This document shows positions 54,923 to 62,887 of a stretch of 64,000 bases of DNA, one piece after another. Source of the DNA: Halobacteriales archaeon QS_6_64_34 (GTDB lineage: Archaea > Halobacteriota > Halobacteria > Halobacteriales > Haloarculaceae); assembly GCA_003020925.1 (NCBI GenBank), contig PXRT01000010.1, forward strand, positions 1 to 64,000. The letters run 5' to 3'. Each line of letters starts with the position of its first letter. The first letter of the stretch is position 1. Both the position numbers and the translations under genes were made by a program. The notes beneath the pieces are model-generated. The model was given only the letters and a program-made list of their open reading frames with translations, was not told where the DNA came from and did not search any database.

Positions 54923-55705
54923 ATGAACCTCGAACTGGCGGGCAACGCTGTCCTGTGTACGGCCGCGACGAGTGGACTCGGACGAGCGAGCGCCGAGCAG
55001 TTCGCTCGCGAAGACGCGAACGTAGCGGTCTGTGGAACGACACCGGCCCACGTCGAGGAGACACGCGAGACACTCGAAGAGCTTGGCGACGGCGACGTCC
55101 TGGCCGTCGAGGCCGACATCACCGACCCCGACGAAATCGAGGCGCTCGTCGAGGAGACCATCGAGACCTTCGGTGGGCTTGACCACGTCGTCACGAGCGC
55201 CGGCGGGCCCGCACCCGGCCCGTTCATCGAGACCACCGAGCGCGAGTGGTACGGCGCCTACGACCTGCTGGTGATGAGCGTCGTCTGGACGACCCGGGCG
55301 GCCTACCCCTATCTCAAGGCCTCCGACGCCGGCACCGTCGTCAACATCACCTCCCGGTCGGTCCGGGAGGTCATCGACGACCTCGTGCTCTCGAACTCGG
55401 TCAGGCGGGCGGTCATCGGCCTGATGAAGACCCAGGCCCGCGAGTTCGCCCCCGAGGTACGGGTCAACGCCGTCCTACCGGGCGCCCACGAGACGCCGCG
55501 CATCGAGGAACTCGTCGAGGCCGCCGTCGAACGCGGCGAGTACGACTCCTACGAGGAGGGCATCGCGGCGTGGTCCGACGCCCCGCTCGGCCGGGTCGGC
55601 CAGCCCGAAGAACTCGGCGACGTGGTGGCGTATCTCTCCTCGGCCCGGGCGTCGTACGTCACCGGGACCGCGCTGCCGGTCGACGGTGGAGCGATGCGGA
55701 GCTAA
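54923..55705 (+). CDS. Short-chain dehydrogenase/reductase lacking the YxxxK motif
   Basis: A 260-residue Rossmann enzyme. The start MNLELAGNAVLCTAATSGLG keeps a TxxxSGLG cofactor loop, with VVTSAGGPAPGPF for NNAG and NITSRSV for the catalytic Ser strand. At the Tyr/Lys position it has DLVLSNSVRRAVIGL, that is SN-x2-R instead of Y-x3-K. A clade of FabG-like SDRs shares this change. The fold and C-terminal YVTGTALPVDGGAM are otherwise typical. Activity should not be assumed. Confidence 0.88.
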   Translation: MNLELAGNAVLCTAATSGLGRASAEQFAREDANVAVCGTTPAHVEETRETLEELGDGDVLAVEADITDPDEIEALVEETIETFGGLDHVVTSAGGPAPGPFIETTEREWYGAYDLLVMSVVWTTRAAYPYLKASDAGTVVNITSRSVREVIDDLVLSNSVRRAVIGLMKTQAREFAPEVRVNAVLPGAHETPRIEELVEAAVERGEYDSYEEGIAAWSDAPLGRVGQPEELGDVVAYLSSARASYVTGTALPVDGGAMRS

Positions 55706-55815
55706 GGAGCGCGCGCAAAGTGCGGCCCTCCGAGGCGAAACGGCGAACGAAGTGAGCCGTTCCACTTCGAGGGTCCTCCCGGTGGTCGGCCCCTCGCTAT
55801 CGACGGCAAACACTG

Positions 55816-56103
55816 TCACCAGGTCTCGATGGTGCCCTCGTCGATGTCCTCGATACAGCCCCGGCAGTCGGGGTGGTCGGGGTCGAAACATTCCGGCCGT
55901 GCCTGCTCGTCCAGCGAGACGGCCCGGCGGTCGGCGTGGCGACGACAGACGATGCGGGCGCGGCCGTCCTCGTCCCGTGGCAGTCCGGCCATCGCGGCCC
56001 GTTTCCCGTCGCTGAAGGCTCGTTTGGCCTCCGAGAGCTGGTTCCCGACCGACCGGAGGCTCCCGCTGATAAAGCGTCCGAGACGGGCGTCGTCGTCGGC
56101 CAT
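55816..56103 (-). CDS. Small conserved haloarchaeal Cys-rich protein
   Basis: A 95-residue protein starting MADDDARLGRFISGSLRSVG. The cysteines sit at RIVCRRHADRR, RPECFDPDHPDCRGCIEDID, a pattern that could form a zinc site (C, H, C, C, C). I believe it belongs to a haloarchaeal DUF family of unknown function. The start at 56103 removes 8 residues of an upstream extension. It is divergent from the rpa operon. Confidence 0.7.
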   Translation of the reverse strand: MADDDARLGRFISGSLRSVGNQLSEAKRAFSDGKRAAMAGLPRDEDGRARIVCRRHADRRAVSLDEQARPECFDPDHPDCRGCIEDIDEGTIETW

Positions 56104-56200
56104 ACAGACGCTACCGGCCGGCGGCAAATCAATCTTCCCGATGGGAACACACCGCCCGGAGTCCGTCCCCGAGTTTCACTTTCACCACGCCAAACGAGAG

Positions 56201-56209
56201 TTTATAACC
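56201..56209 (+). promoter_or_regulatory. TATA element of the rpa operon
   Basis: TTTATAACC is a good match, with transcription expected to begin near 56230-56235. This leaves a 35-nt leader before the rpa ATG at 56269. Confidence 0.55.
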
Positions 56210-56268
56210 GAAGGCGACCAAGGGACAGATGTCTCCCACCGAAAACAAAGCGGAGACAGTGAAAGCCA

Positions 56269-57210
56269 ATGTCAGAGACAGATTTGCGTATCCACGCCGA
56301 AGAGATACACGAGCAGTTTTCGGACCAGCTCGACATCGACGTCGACGACGTCGCTGAGCGACTCGATACGCTGGTCAACGAGTACAAGGTGCCCGCCACC
56401 GAGGCCCGCCGGAGCGTCGTCAACACCTACCTGGACGATGCCGGGATGGACCGCGACCAGCTCGGCGGCGGCAGCGGCGGTAACGAACAGGTCGACCTCG
56501 CGGACGTCGACGCCCCCGAAGAGTGGGTCGACATCCGTGCGACCGTCGTCGAGCTGTGGGACCCACGAGCCGACGCCGTGGCCCAGGTCGGGCTGCTGGG
56601 CGACGAGACGGGGACTATCAAGTTCACCAAGTGGTCCAAATCCGATCTGCCCGAACTGGAGGAGGGCAAATCCTACAGCCTCCGCAACGTCGTCACCGAC
56701 GAGTACCAGGGCCGGTTCTCGGTCAAGCTCAACCGGACGACGACTATCGAGGAGCTAGACGAGAACATCGAGGTCGGCGACGACAGCGTCGAGGTCGAGG
56801 GCGCACTGGTGGACATCCAGTCGGGCTCGGGGCTCATCAAGCGCTGTCCCGAGGAAGAGTGCACCCGCGTCCTCCAGAACGGCCGCTGTAGCGAGCACGG
56901 CGAGGTCGAAGGGGAGTTCGACCTCCGAATCAAGGGCGTCTTAGACGACGGCGAGGAGGTCACCGAAGTCATCTTCGACGAGGCGGCCACCGAGCGACTC
57001 ACCGGCATCACCCTCGAAGGGGCAAAGGAGATGGCGATGGACGCACTCGATACGACCGTCGTCGCAGACGAGATGCGCGCCGATATCCTCGGACGCTACT
57101 ACAGGGTCACCGGCCCGACCTTCGGTCGCTACGTCCTGGCGGACGAGCAGGAGCGACTGAGCGGGCCAGTGGATGCGGACGAACTACTCATCAAAGCGAG
57201 GTCGATATAA
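56269..57210 (+). CDS. rpa3: Replication protein A (RPA) large, Rpa3-type
   Basis: A 313-residue single-strand DNA-binding protein. It begins with a helical domain (LRIHAEEIHEQFSDQLDIDV), then an OB fold (PEEWVDIRATVVELWDPRAD, ETGTIKFTKWSKSDLPEL), a second OB region and a zinc finger (KRCPEEECTRVLQNGRCSEH), then a C-terminal OB region. This is the haloarchaeal Rpa3-type arrangement. It coats unwound DNA in replication and repair and works with the protein encoded next. The ATG follows TATA at 56201. Confidence 0.93.
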   Translation: MSETDLRIHAEEIHEQFSDQLDIDVDDVAERLDTLVNEYKVPATEARRSVVNTYLDDAGMDRDQLGGGSGGNEQVDLADVDAPEEWVDIRATVVELWDPRADAVAQVGLLGDETGTIKFTKWSKSDLPELEEGKSYSLRNVVTDEYQGRFSVKLNRTTTIEELDENIEVGDDSVEVEGALVDIQSGSGLIKRCPEEECTRVLQNGRCSEHGEVEGEFDLRIKGVLDDGEEVTEVIFDEAATERLTGITLEGAKEMAMDALDTTVVADEMRADILGRYYRVTGPTFGRYVLADEQERLSGPVDADELLIKARSI

Positions 57211-57819
57211 ATGGCGAGCACACCCACCCGCGAAGTCGCCCGACGCGTCTTCGCCCGCGAGTTCAACGACGCCAGCTACACGTTCAAGGAATCCGACGAC
57301 GACCGCGCGCCGGTCTACTCGCTGTTGCCGACCGGCCAGCGAGCGAACCGCGTGTTCCTCGTCGGGACGCTCACCGAAACGGAGGACGTCGGCGAGGACA
57401 GCGAGTACTGGCAGGGACGCGTCGTCGACCCGAACGGCGACACGTTCTTCATGTACGCCGGGCAGTACCAGCCCGACGCGGCCTCGATGCTGCGCGAGCT
57501 GGAGCCGCCGGCCTACGTCGCCGTCGTGGGCAAACCCCGGACCTACGAGACCGACGAGGGCGACGTGAACGTCTCCGTCCGACCGGAGTCCATCTCGGAA
57601 GTCGACGAGGTCACCCGCGACCGCTGGGTCGTCGAAGCGGCCGAGCGCACCCTTGAGCGCATCCGCCGGTTCACCGACGCCGACCCGGAGGACCCGGACA
57701 TCGACGAGTACATCGCGATGGCTCACGAGGAGTACGGCGACGACGTCGAGCCGTACCGACAGTCCGTGGTCGGCGCCCTCGAGAGCATGGAAGACGCCGC
57801 TGAAGCCAGCGCGGACTAG
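57211..57819 (+). CDS. rpap3: RPA-associated protein (COG3390)
   Basis: A 202-residue partner of the RPA gene just upstream: it starts at the next nucleotide after the RPA stop codon (TAA ATG). The OB-like region FLVGTLTETEDVGEDSEYWQ and DPNGDTFFMYAGQYQPDA identifies the family, shown in Haloferax to bind RPA and help in DNA repair. The C-terminus is helical. It ends 4 nt into the convergent VOC gene. Confidence 0.92.
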   Translation: MASTPTREVARRVFAREFNDASYTFKESDDDRAPVYSLLPTGQRANRVFLVGTLTETEDVGEDSEYWQGRVVDPNGDTFFMYAGQYQPDAASMLRELEPPAYVAVVGKPRTYETDEGDVNVSVRPESISEVDEVTRDRWVVEAAERTLERIRRFTDADPEDPDIDEYIAMAHEEYGDDVEPYRQSVVGALESMEDAAEASAD

Positions 57820-58085
57820 AGTTCGAGCAGTTCCACGAGCGTATCGTCCGGGTCCCGGAGAAAGCAGATTCGGGTCCCGCTCTCGGTGGTCTGGGGCTCC
57901 GCGATAGGCTCGACGTCTCCGGGGAGCGATTCGTACACCGAATCGAGGTCGTCGACTTCCAGCCCCACGTGTGTCGCCCCAGGCTGATTGAGGTGACCCT
58001 CGGGGCGGTCGTCGCCCTCGGGTGCGTACTCGACGAGTTCGATGCGGGCGTCGCCGGCGCCCGGCTCCGACGAAGAGTCGGTCAT
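57816..58085 (-). CDS. Truncated glyoxalase/VOC protein
   Basis: An 89-residue frame. The C-terminal half of a VOC domain is intact (ARIELVEYAPEGDDRPEGHL, THVGLEVDDLDSVYESLPGD, TRICFLRDPDDTLVELLEL), including the final Glu metal ligand. The usual first module (FTGIDHVGITVSDL-like, with the first His) is missing, replaced by MTDSSSEPGAG. Full-length relatives are about 130 residues. It may be a broken methylmalonyl-CoA epimerase-like gene or function as a half domain. Confidence 0.7.
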   Translation of the reverse strand: MTDSSSEPGAGDARIELVEYAPEGDDRPEGHLNQPGATHVGLEVDDLDSVYESLPGDVEPIAEPQTTESGTRICFLRDPDDTLVELLEL

Positions 58086-58200
58086 ACTGAACTGTCCGCC
58101 CAGGGGCCAGATGCTACTTGTTACCAGCTACCGACCACTGAGTTTCGGCCTCGATACCGATGGCTCAACCGACAGTAGCGTGCGAGCGTCTGACAAACCA

Positions 58201-58208
58201 TTAAATAC
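58201..58208 (+). promoter_or_regulatory. TATA element of the RHH gene
   Basis: TTAAATAC about 26-33 nt before the ATG at 58234, at leaderless distance. Confidence 0.55.
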
Positions 58209-58233
58209 GATGAGAGACGAGTAGGACACAACG

Positions 58234-58671
58234 ATGGGGAACAAAAACAAGACTATCTCGTTCCGGGTCAGCGAGGACAAGTTCGAGACGCTCCGCGAGA
58301 TAGCGGAGGAGCGCGACATATCCCTCTCGGCGGTCTTTCGCGACTACGTCGACACGCTCGTAGACCACGACGGGCAGGTGACGGTGGCGCCGGACCACGA
58401 GATAGAGGCCGCGAGAGCCGAGGAGACTAACACCGAGAGCTTCCCGCCGAAAGTCGAAGTACCGAAGAGCTTCGTCCGCGAGCACGAGCGCCTCGAACTG
58501 GAGGCCGAGCATCTGCGCGAGCAACTCGAGGAACACAAGCGCTACGTCACGAAGCTGCGCACCCAGCTCGACGAGATGGACCAGGACGAGGTCATCCTGC
58601 TGGAAGACTTAGACGAGGGCGACGAGGAGGACGCCTCCTACCGAATCGGCAGTTTCGACGACGAGTACTAG
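58234..58671 (+). CDS. Ribbon-helix-helix coiled-coil protein
   Basis: A 145-residue protein. Residues 1-50 (NKTISFRVSEDKFETLREIA then ISLSAVFRDYVDTLVDHDG) form a CopG-type ribbon-helix-helix, a DNA-binding dimer. A long coiled coil follows (HERLELEAEHLREQLEEHKR...) and an acidic tail ends FDDEY. Probably a transcriptional regulator or chromosome-binding protein. TTAAATAC lies at leaderless distance. Confidence 0.85.
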   Translation: MGNKNKTISFRVSEDKFETLREIAEERDISLSAVFRDYVDTLVDHDGQVTVAPDHEIEAARAEETNTESFPPKVEVPKSFVREHERLELEAEHLREQLEEHKRYVTKLRTQLDEMDQDEVILLEDLDEGDEEDASYRIGSFDDEY

Positions 58672-58753
58672 TTTCTCCCGGCCCGGTGTCCCCTACTGTC
58701 GGTCGAGGACGGACCTGATTACTTCTGTTCCGGTGACCTGTGGGGAGTGGCTG

Positions 58754-58835
58754 ATACGGTCGGTTGTAGATTATTTCCGGCGAACATCGACCCCGGGGTC
58801 GATCTTGACCGGTAAATTGCTACAACCGACCGTAT
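58754..58835. repeat. Family P-like palindrome between genes
   Basis: Perfect 15-bp arms ATACGGTCGGTTGTA and TACAACCGACCGTAT. The inner palindrome is ATCGACCCCGGGGTCGAT. TGA is on both sides (58752-58754, 58835-58837 region). Unlike most copies it is not on a gene's stop codon. Confidence 0.85.
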
Positions 58836-58903
58836 GAAGCGTGCTGCGGACGGCCCCTCGGCGCTATCGGACGGTACCGCCGGGGCGGAGCCGCGCGCCG
58901 ACA

Positions 58904-59359
58904 TTACCTGACCAGGTGATTGCGGCGCTCGCCGGCCTCGCGCTCTATCTCGCGGTTGCCGTCGACGCCCGCGAGCGTCTCGATAGCCTCGAGCGTGCGG
59001 ACGCTGTTGTCCAGAAAGGAGAGGACGTCGCCAGGGTAGGCATACAGCATGTAGTCGTCGCTCATCACGTCGACGATGGCGTCGGGACCCAGCCCCTGCT
59101 CGCACAGCTCCAGCAGGTAGGTGATGAACTTCCGCTCGGGACAGCCACAGTGGGGGGCGGCCTGGCAGTCACAGTCCATGAAGTCCTCGGCGAAATCGAG
59201 CACCCGCTCGCGGGAGGTGTCGTCGAGTTTCGCCAGCCCTTCGCCCTGAAAGAGGATGTCAAGCGTCGCCCCCTTGAACGCACCTTTCGGGAAGCTCGTC
59301 TCCAGCTGGGAGGCGAGCTGGCGGTGGTTCTTGACGTATATCTTGTCCGTGATGGCCAC
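58904..59359 (-). CDS. DUF5814-like protein
   Basis: A 151-residue protein starting MAITDKIYVKNHRQLASQLE. The cysteine cluster FMDCDCQAAPHCGCPERKFI (C-x1-C...C-x1-C) is likely a metal site. From memory this resembles the C-terminal region found in larger haloarchaeal helicases (DUF5814), here as a free protein. The helix-rich end ENSVRTLEAIETLAGV-like continues to the C-terminus. Function not known. Confidence 0.7.
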   Translation of the reverse strand: MAITDKIYVKNHRQLASQLETSFPKGAFKGATLDILFQGEGLAKLDDTSRERVLDFAEDFMDCDCQAAPHCGCPERKFITYLLELCEQGLGPDAIVDVMSDDYMLYAYPGDVLSFLDNSVRTLEAIETLAGVDGNREIEREAGERRNHLVR

Positions 59360-59395
59360 GCTTGGGAGTCCGTACGCTTTGGCGGAGTAAAAGCG

Positions 59396-59557
59396 TCCCG
59401 GGACGGTTCGGCCGCCTCAAACCCATCACCTACAGCGTCGACGCGATTCGCAACACGCTCGTCCCCGCCCTCGCGGTGCTCGTCGGACTGAACCGCCTCT
59501 TTGGCGTCGCTGCTGTCTGTGTCCTCCGGCGGGTCAGTAGTGTCGATGCCGGCTGAG
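59396..59557 (+). pseudogene. ABC-2 type permease C-terminal remnant
   Basis: One frame reads RFGRLKPITYSVDAIRNTLV then PALAVLVGLNRLFGVAAVCV. LKPITYSVDAIR resembles the NPLTYSVDALR block near the end of ABC-2 transporter permeases. The rest is missing. Two tandem GCCGGCTGAGTGGCCGG repeats (about 59548-59604) follow. Confidence is limited by the short match. Confidence 0.5.
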
Positions 59558-59657
59558 TGGCCGGTATCACCTGTAGTCGAGGCCGGCTGAGTGGCCGGCA
59601 TCACCCCGTTGACGCCGCCGTCCGGGCAGTTCGTGCGTCCGGACCGCTGTCGTCTTT

Positions 59658-60221
59658 TCAGCTATCGGTGGCGGTCTCCCGGTCGCGTGTCGCCTGCGGT
59701 GTGCTCCCGATTCCAGTAGGTGTCTCCCCGCATTGAATCTCCTCGTAGGACCAGTAGTCGCCGACGGACCCCGTTTGGCCCGGGTCGTACTCCTCGATTA
59801 GTTCGACGGCGGAAAACCGAACGCCGTTCTCGCATGCAGCCTCGGTGGGCGTCTGTAGCTCGATTCTGTACGGGAACGCCGCCGTGGTGAGTTCCAGCGG
59901 GACGTCCAGCCGGCGGCCGCCACACCGCTCACCGGTATCGGTCGCGTCCTCGCTGCGCACGTCGCCGAGGTCGTGCTCGCGTCCCTGGTCGCCGTGCTCG
60001 TCGAACACGACAGCGCGGACGCTCTCGACTGTTCGCTCGCTCCCGAGGTAGAACGTGGCCCTGACCGCGCCGTCGATGGTCCACTCGTCTCCGACGGCTG
60101 TAATCTCCGTCTCGGCCGTCGGACGGAGACGGACCTCGTAATCCGGGGCTGCACAACAGCCCGCGAGCGCGACCGGTCCGACGCCGAGGGCACCGAGCAG
60201 TCGTCGCCGTGTCAGGTCCAT
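59658..60221 (-). CDS. Tat-exported lipoprotein, unknown function
   Basis: A 187-residue protein. The N-terminus MDLTRRRLLGALGVGPVALA has the twin-arginine motif RRRLLG and lipobox LAGC (followed by CAAP). The mature part is beta-rich; VFDEHGDQGREHDLGDV and WSYEEIQCGETPT are the clearest segments. I recognise no domain. Divergent from the amidohydrolase gene. Confidence 0.75.
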   Translation of the reverse strand: MDLTRRRLLGALGVGPVALAGCCAAPDYEVRLRPTAETEITAVGDEWTIDGAVRATFYLGSERTVESVRAVVFDEHGDQGREHDLGDVRSEDATDTGERCGGRRLDVPLELTTAAFPYRIELQTPTEAACENGVRFSAVELIEEYDPGQTGSVGDYWSYEEIQCGETPTGIGSTPQATRDRETATDS

Positions 60222-60365
60222 ACACTGTCTCTCCCGCGACGAGGACGGACTCGTCGGTAGCCGTGCCGGACTGTTCACCGGTGACCGGGTAAAATCTTGT
60301 GCGCCCTCTGTTGGGCGCGGGTCGTACGTACAAAACCCTATCTTCCCGCACACCGGACCCCCAGT

Positions 60366-61382
60366 ATGGAGGAACTAGCTGGGACCGTTCTCGTGGGGAA
60401 CTCGTTCGAGCCCGTTCGCGGTCGCGTCGTCGTCGAGGACGGCCGTATCGAGGCTATCGAGGAGACGGCGACCGACTCGACTGACATCATTCTGCCGGCC
60501 TTTGTCAACGCACACACCCACCTCGGGGACAGCGTCGCCAAGGACGCGGCCGTCGGACTGTCGCTCGAGGAGGCGGTGGTCCCGCCCGAGAGCCTGAAAC
60601 ACCGCCGGTTGCAAGCCGCCGACCGCGCCGACCTCGTGACGGCAATGTGCCGGACGCTTCGCTACATGCATCGGACCGGCACGATATCCTGTCTCGACTT
60701 CCGGGAGTTCGGGCCCGCTGGCGCTCGTGCACTGTGCGACGCGGCCGACCCGCTCGATATCGAGCCGTTCATCTTCGGGAGCGGCGACCCGGCCGTCCTC
60801 GACGTCGCCGACGGCTACGGCGCCTCGGGCGCCAACGACGCCGATTTCACCGACGAACGGGCCGCCTGTGCCGAACGTGGCGTCCCCTTCGCTATCCACG
60901 CCGGCGAGCCCGACGACTCGGATATCCACCCCGCGCTCGACCTGGAGCCCGACCTGCTGGTTCACATGGTTCACGCCCGGCAAGCCCACCTCGACAGGGT
61001 CGCCGACCAGTCGGTCCCAATCGTGGCCTGCCCGCGAGCGAACGCCGTCCTCGACGTCGGCCGACCGCCGATTCGGGAACTCCTCGACCACACGACGGTC
61101 GCGCTTGGGACGGACAACGTGATGCTGAACCCGCCCAACGTATTCCGCGAGATGGCCTACACGGCGACCCACTTCGACGTGAGTGCTCGGGAGGTTCTAG
61201 GGATGGCGACGACGGCCGGCGCCGACATCGCCGGCCTCGACTGTGGTCGTATCGCCCCCGGTCGCCGGGCGGCGCTGACCGTCCTCGACGGTGACTCGGA
61301 CAACCTGGCCGGCTCGGCCGACCCGGTGGAAGCGGTCGTCCGGCGCGCCACCCCGCTCGACGTCGAGCGGGTGCTGTGCTGA
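60366..61382 (+). CDS. Metal-dependent amidohydrolase
   Basis: A 338-residue amidohydrolase-superfamily enzyme. The metal HxH is in PAFVNAHTHLGDS, then HAGEPDDSD (His), LLVHMVHARQAHLD (His) and ALGTDNVMLNPP (Asp). These fit the TIM-barrel deaminase and hydrolase subgroup near cytosine/guanine deaminases and chlorohydrolases, with small differences. It could deaminate a purine or pyrimidine-like compound; the exact substrate is unclear. Its TGA stop is joined to a partial palindrome. MEELAGTVLVG is the natural start. Confidence 0.9.
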   Translation: MEELAGTVLVGNSFEPVRGRVVVEDGRIEAIEETATDSTDIILPAFVNAHTHLGDSVAKDAAVGLSLEEAVVPPESLKHRRLQAADRADLVTAMCRTLRYMHRTGTISCLDFREFGPAGARALCDAADPLDIEPFIFGSGDPAVLDVADGYGASGANDADFTDERAACAERGVPFAIHAGEPDDSDIHPALDLEPDLLVHMVHARQAHLDRVADQSVPIVACPRANAVLDVGRPPIRELLDHTTVALGTDNVMLNPPNVFREMAYTATHFDVSAREVLGMATTAGADIAGLDCGRIAPGRRAALTVLDGDSDNLAGSADPVEAVVRRATPLDVERVLC

Positions 61383-61420
61383 TACTGCCGGCTGTAAGTT
61401 CGTGAAAATATTCGCCACCT
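61380..61420. repeat. Family P palindrome, left-half relic
   Basis: TGATACTGCCGGCTGTAAGT then TATTCGCCACC matches the left half of copies at 26514, 47326 and 62407. The right half is gone. The TGA is the amidohydrolase stop codon. Confidence 0.6.
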
Positions 61421-61566
61421 CGAATGGCTCAGACGTGAATTGAAACCTTTTCTAAGCCGTTAGACCCCGAGGCTGTTGACATGCGATGGCGGCGCACACC
61501 ATGGGGGGTCCGTTTCGTAACGTATTTCTGTGCCAGCGGGATAGCTAAAAACGCTTCAGCCAGCGT

Positions 61567-61638
61567 GTCCGGGTTGGGGTAGTGGTATCCTTCAGCCTTG
61601 TGGTGGCTGAGACGTGGGTTCAATTCCCGCACCCGGAC
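61567..61638 (+). tRNA. trnH: tRNA-His (anticodon GTG, encoded G-1)
   Basis: The stem TCCGGGT pairs with ACCCGGA, with an encoded G at position -1 (61567) facing the discriminator C (61638), the His identity pair. The anticodon stem is CAGCC/GGCTG with loop TTGTGGT (anticodon GTG). The T-loop TTCAATT is normal. Canonical T8, A14, GG18-19 and A21 fit this alignment. No encoded CCA; MITE copy E begins 60 bp downstream. Confidence 0.96.
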
Positions 61639-61697
61639 CTCGTTTCAGCAGGATACCTCTTCGAGTGCTGGAACTGCTTAGCAGACGATCCGTGAGA

Positions 61698-61929
61698 GGT
61701 GATATTTAGTTAGGCGATTCAGACTGTCACCAGCCAGAAAGCCCCCGACCGCTCGACTACTGCGACTCGCTGCGCGCTTCACTCACTCCGTTCGTTGCAG
61801 TGCGCTTCGGGAAGGCGGGCGACATAAGCACCGCAGGCCGAAGGCCGAGGAGCGCAGCGAGCCCCCCGACCGAAGCCAGCCGGGGCTTTCTGGCTCTCTC
61901 CCGCGTTTTCTACTAAATTAAACACTACC
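61698..61929. repeat. MITE-like element copy E with 8-bp target duplication, core inverted
   Basis: A 232-bp element flanked by perfect CCGTGAGA repeats (61690-61697 and 61930-61937). Its left end (TTTAGTTAGGCGATTCAGAC) is the reverse complement of copy C's right end, and its right end is the complement of C's left end. The core between CAGAAAGCCCCCG and CGGGGCTTTCTG is in the same direction as in copy C, so it is flipped relative to the ends. Confidence 0.93.
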
Positions 61930-61978
61930 CCGTGAGATACCCCAAACTGCTTCACTACGGTACGTTTAGGGACGACAG

Positions 61979-62374
61979 ATGCGTATTGCCCTGGCCCCAC
62001 TCAAACGGCCGCTGTTGTACGTCATGGGCCCGGCCTACGTCGTCGCGGGACTCCTGCATTTCGTCGTCCCGGGGCTGTACGTCCAGATTATCCCCCCGTT
62101 TCTGCCCGCGCCGCTCGCGCTGGTCTATCTGTCAGGGGTCGCCGAGGTTGCCGTGGGACTCGGGCTCTTGTGGCCACGGACCCGACAGCAGGCGGCGTGG
62201 GCGACCATCGCCTTGCTCGTCGCTATCTTTCCCGCGAACGTCTACATGGCGACCAGCGGGGTCGTAGTTACGGGGATGCCCGGCGGGGGCGACCCCTCCG
62301 AACTCGTCCGGTGGGGGCGGCTACCCCTCCAGGGCGTCCTGATTCTGTGGGCGTACTGGTATACGGAGCCGTGA
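61979..62374 (+). CDS. DoxX-like integral membrane protein
   Basis: A 131-residue protein with four hydrophobic helices. The segment YVMGPAYVVAGLLHFVVPGL and VYLSGVAEVAVGLGLLW resembles DoxX/DUF4267-type small membrane proteins with GAxEVxxGxxLL. WGRLPLQGVLILWAYWY is the last helix. Function unknown. ATG 61979 follows MITE copy E by about 50 bp. Confidence 0.85.
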   Translation: MRIALAPLKRPLLYVMGPAYVVAGLLHFVVPGLYVQIIPPFLPAPLALVYLSGVAEVAVGLGLLWPRTRQQAAWATIALLVAIFPANVYMATSGVVVTGMPGGGDPSELVRWGRLPLQGVLILWAYWYTEP

Positions 62375-62406
62375 GTCGGTGGGGGCTGTGTTCGTCGGGG
62401 GTACTC

Positions 62407-62486
62407 ATACTGGTGGCTGTACGTTCGGAAAGATATTCGCCACCCCGGGGTGGCGAAATACTTCAGTTTGGTACAGCCACCAGTAT
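62407..62486. repeat. Palindromic element, family P copy 4
   Basis: Arms ATACTGGTGGCTGTAC and GTACAGCCACCAGTAT enclose ATTCGCCACCCCGGGGTGGC. TGA flanks both ends on the minus strand; the one on the right side (62486-62488) is the stop codon of the next gene. Confidence 0.88.
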
Positions 62487-62692
62487 CACTCGTCGAACTC
62501 CTCCCTGAGCGTTTCGAGCCTGGCCTGCAGGTCCCAGACGTCCTGTGTCAACTCCTCGATAGGGACGCTGACGTCGTCGACACTGCTCTCCGTGGCGGCG
62601 GTCCACAGCAGGTCCTCGGCCTCGTCGAGATACCCGTCGGCCAGTTCGAGGGCGCGACGGACGTCCGGGTCCGGCGATGGAGGGTCCCCCAT
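62486..62692 (-). CDS. Small helical protein, unknown
   Basis: A 68-residue acidic helical protein (MGDPPSPDPDVRRALELADG, YLDEAEDLLWTAATESS, ELTQDVWDLQARLETLRE). The pattern suggests two or three helices, with a C-terminal coiled coil. It resembles short haloarchaeal proteins of unknown role. The TGA stop is fused to palindrome copy 4. Confidence 0.7.
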   Translation of the reverse strand: MGDPPSPDPDVRRALELADGYLDEAEDLLWTAATESSVDDVSVPIEELTQDVWDLQARLETLREEFDE

Positions 62693-62887
62693 GAATGGTC
62701 CAGTGGACTCCGGCGTGAAATCCGTTCAGGTAGACCCGATATTTTCCGTTGCCTACAGGTTCGGCCGTGGACAGCAGTTATGTCTCTGACGGACCTATCG
62801 GTACGCCAACGAGACCGATGTCCCGCTTCACTCAGCCACTCGTCAGTGACCGTCATCCATTTGAGCCACAGCGCCCTTCCCGACGGT

